Both the position numbers and the translations under genes were made by a program. A DNA stretch of 53,279 bases from a virus. The stretch covers positions 1 to 53,279 of the IMG/VR virus record IMGVR_UViG_3300032288_006150. One strand, written 5' to 3'. The notes beneath the pieces are model-generated. The model searched no databases and was not told the DNA's origin. It saw only the letters and a list, made by a program, of their open reading frames with translations. Shown here piece after piece: positions 53,212 to 53,279 of this stretch (positions are counted from its first letter, which is position 1; every line of letters starts with the position of its first letter).

Positions 53212-53233
53212 GTTGTCGTGTTTTTATTGAGTG

Positions 53234-53269
53234 GTAAATATCTGATGTAAACGAGGAAAGTTGAAATGC
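53234..53269 (-). promoter_or_regulatory. Fixed-spacing promoter (GCATT - 27 - GATATTTAC)
   Basis: GCATTTC at 53269-53263 and GATATTTAC at 53242-53234, 27 bases apart; drives the gene at 53026-53211. Confidence 0.65.
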
Positions 53270-53279
53270 TTTCCTCAGA

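Noticed and set aside
1-53279. tRNA or rRNA genes
   Set aside because: I saw no cloverleaf-type stretch with a TTCGA-like T-loop in any gap; gaps are short, repeat-rich or AT-rich. A tRNA scan could confirm this.

Overview
The window looks like part of a large lytic phage genome with a T4-like lifestyle that infects a member of the Bacteroidota. Three things point to Bacteroidota. Lipoproteins have Bacteroidota-style lipoboxes (SCYKE, SCQKE). There is a TonB-dependent receptor with an N-terminal carboxypeptidase-regulatory-like domain. Several promoters carry the TAnnTTTG -7 box of this phylum. A phage origin is suggested by tight packing (about 89 genes in 53 kb, nearly all on the minus strand, many with ATGA, GTGA or TAATG overlaps), by many small unknown proteins, by lysis-type enzymes, and by 19 proteins that share an N-terminal tag resembling the T4 capsid-targeting sequence. 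No capsid, tail, terminase or polymerase gene lies in this window, so the T4 comparison rests on the tag and on a TATATAA motif upstream of genes.

Layout. 0-10 kb: small phage genes with a deoxyribonucleotidase, CMP-Kdo synthetase, Myb/SANT-like DNA-binding protein, HNH-type protein, zincin, stand-alone NUMOD1 protein and 2-oxoglutarate oxygenase. 10.1-19.9 kb: two consecutive operons with related 5' control regions. Almost every product is exported or membrane-bound: two CsgG-like proteins, lipoproteins, holin-like membrane proteins, a low-complexity protein with a beta-rich C-terminus, and two large secreted proteins with dockerin/cohesin-like modules, one of them with a C-type-lectin-like domain. 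20-25.7 kb: P-loop kinase, a second zincin, an LRR-like repeat protein and ribosomal protein bS21. 25.7-33.6 kb: FG-GAP lipoprotein, NodU/CmcH-type carbamoyltransferase, and a TonB-dependent receptor with a partner lipoprotein. 34-43.5 kb: tagged proteins including a GH19-like endolysin, a CHAP-like hydrolase and an OmpA-like protein, plus a radical SAM enzyme, an ADP-heptose-epimerase-like enzyme and a CAP-domain protein. 43.5-49.9 kb: a stretch of visibly higher G+C with cyclophilin, more tagged proteins, a membrane zincin, AdoMet decarboxylase and a sulfotransferase. 49.9-53.3 kb: an 890-base gene-free repeat region, then small genes most of which have their own promoter and terminator, separated by G-rich hairpin repeats.

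How the parts may work together (inference). The tagged proteins are candidates for packaging into the head and delivery into the host with the DNA. The last 3 kb looks like an immediate-early host-takeover region. Its promoters have a fixed architecture: (A/G)CATT, exactly 27 bases, then a TAnnTTTA-like box. One copy of this promoter also drives the CAP-domain gene near 41.5 kb. The secreted operons, the TonB receptor and the sugar-modifying enzymes suggest that the phage rebuilds the surface of the infected cell. bS21 could retune the host ribosome, which in Bacteroidota has its anti-Shine-Dalgarno region occluded by this protein.

Limits: everything was read by eye. Family assignments come from motifs, not from searches, and base counts are local samples.
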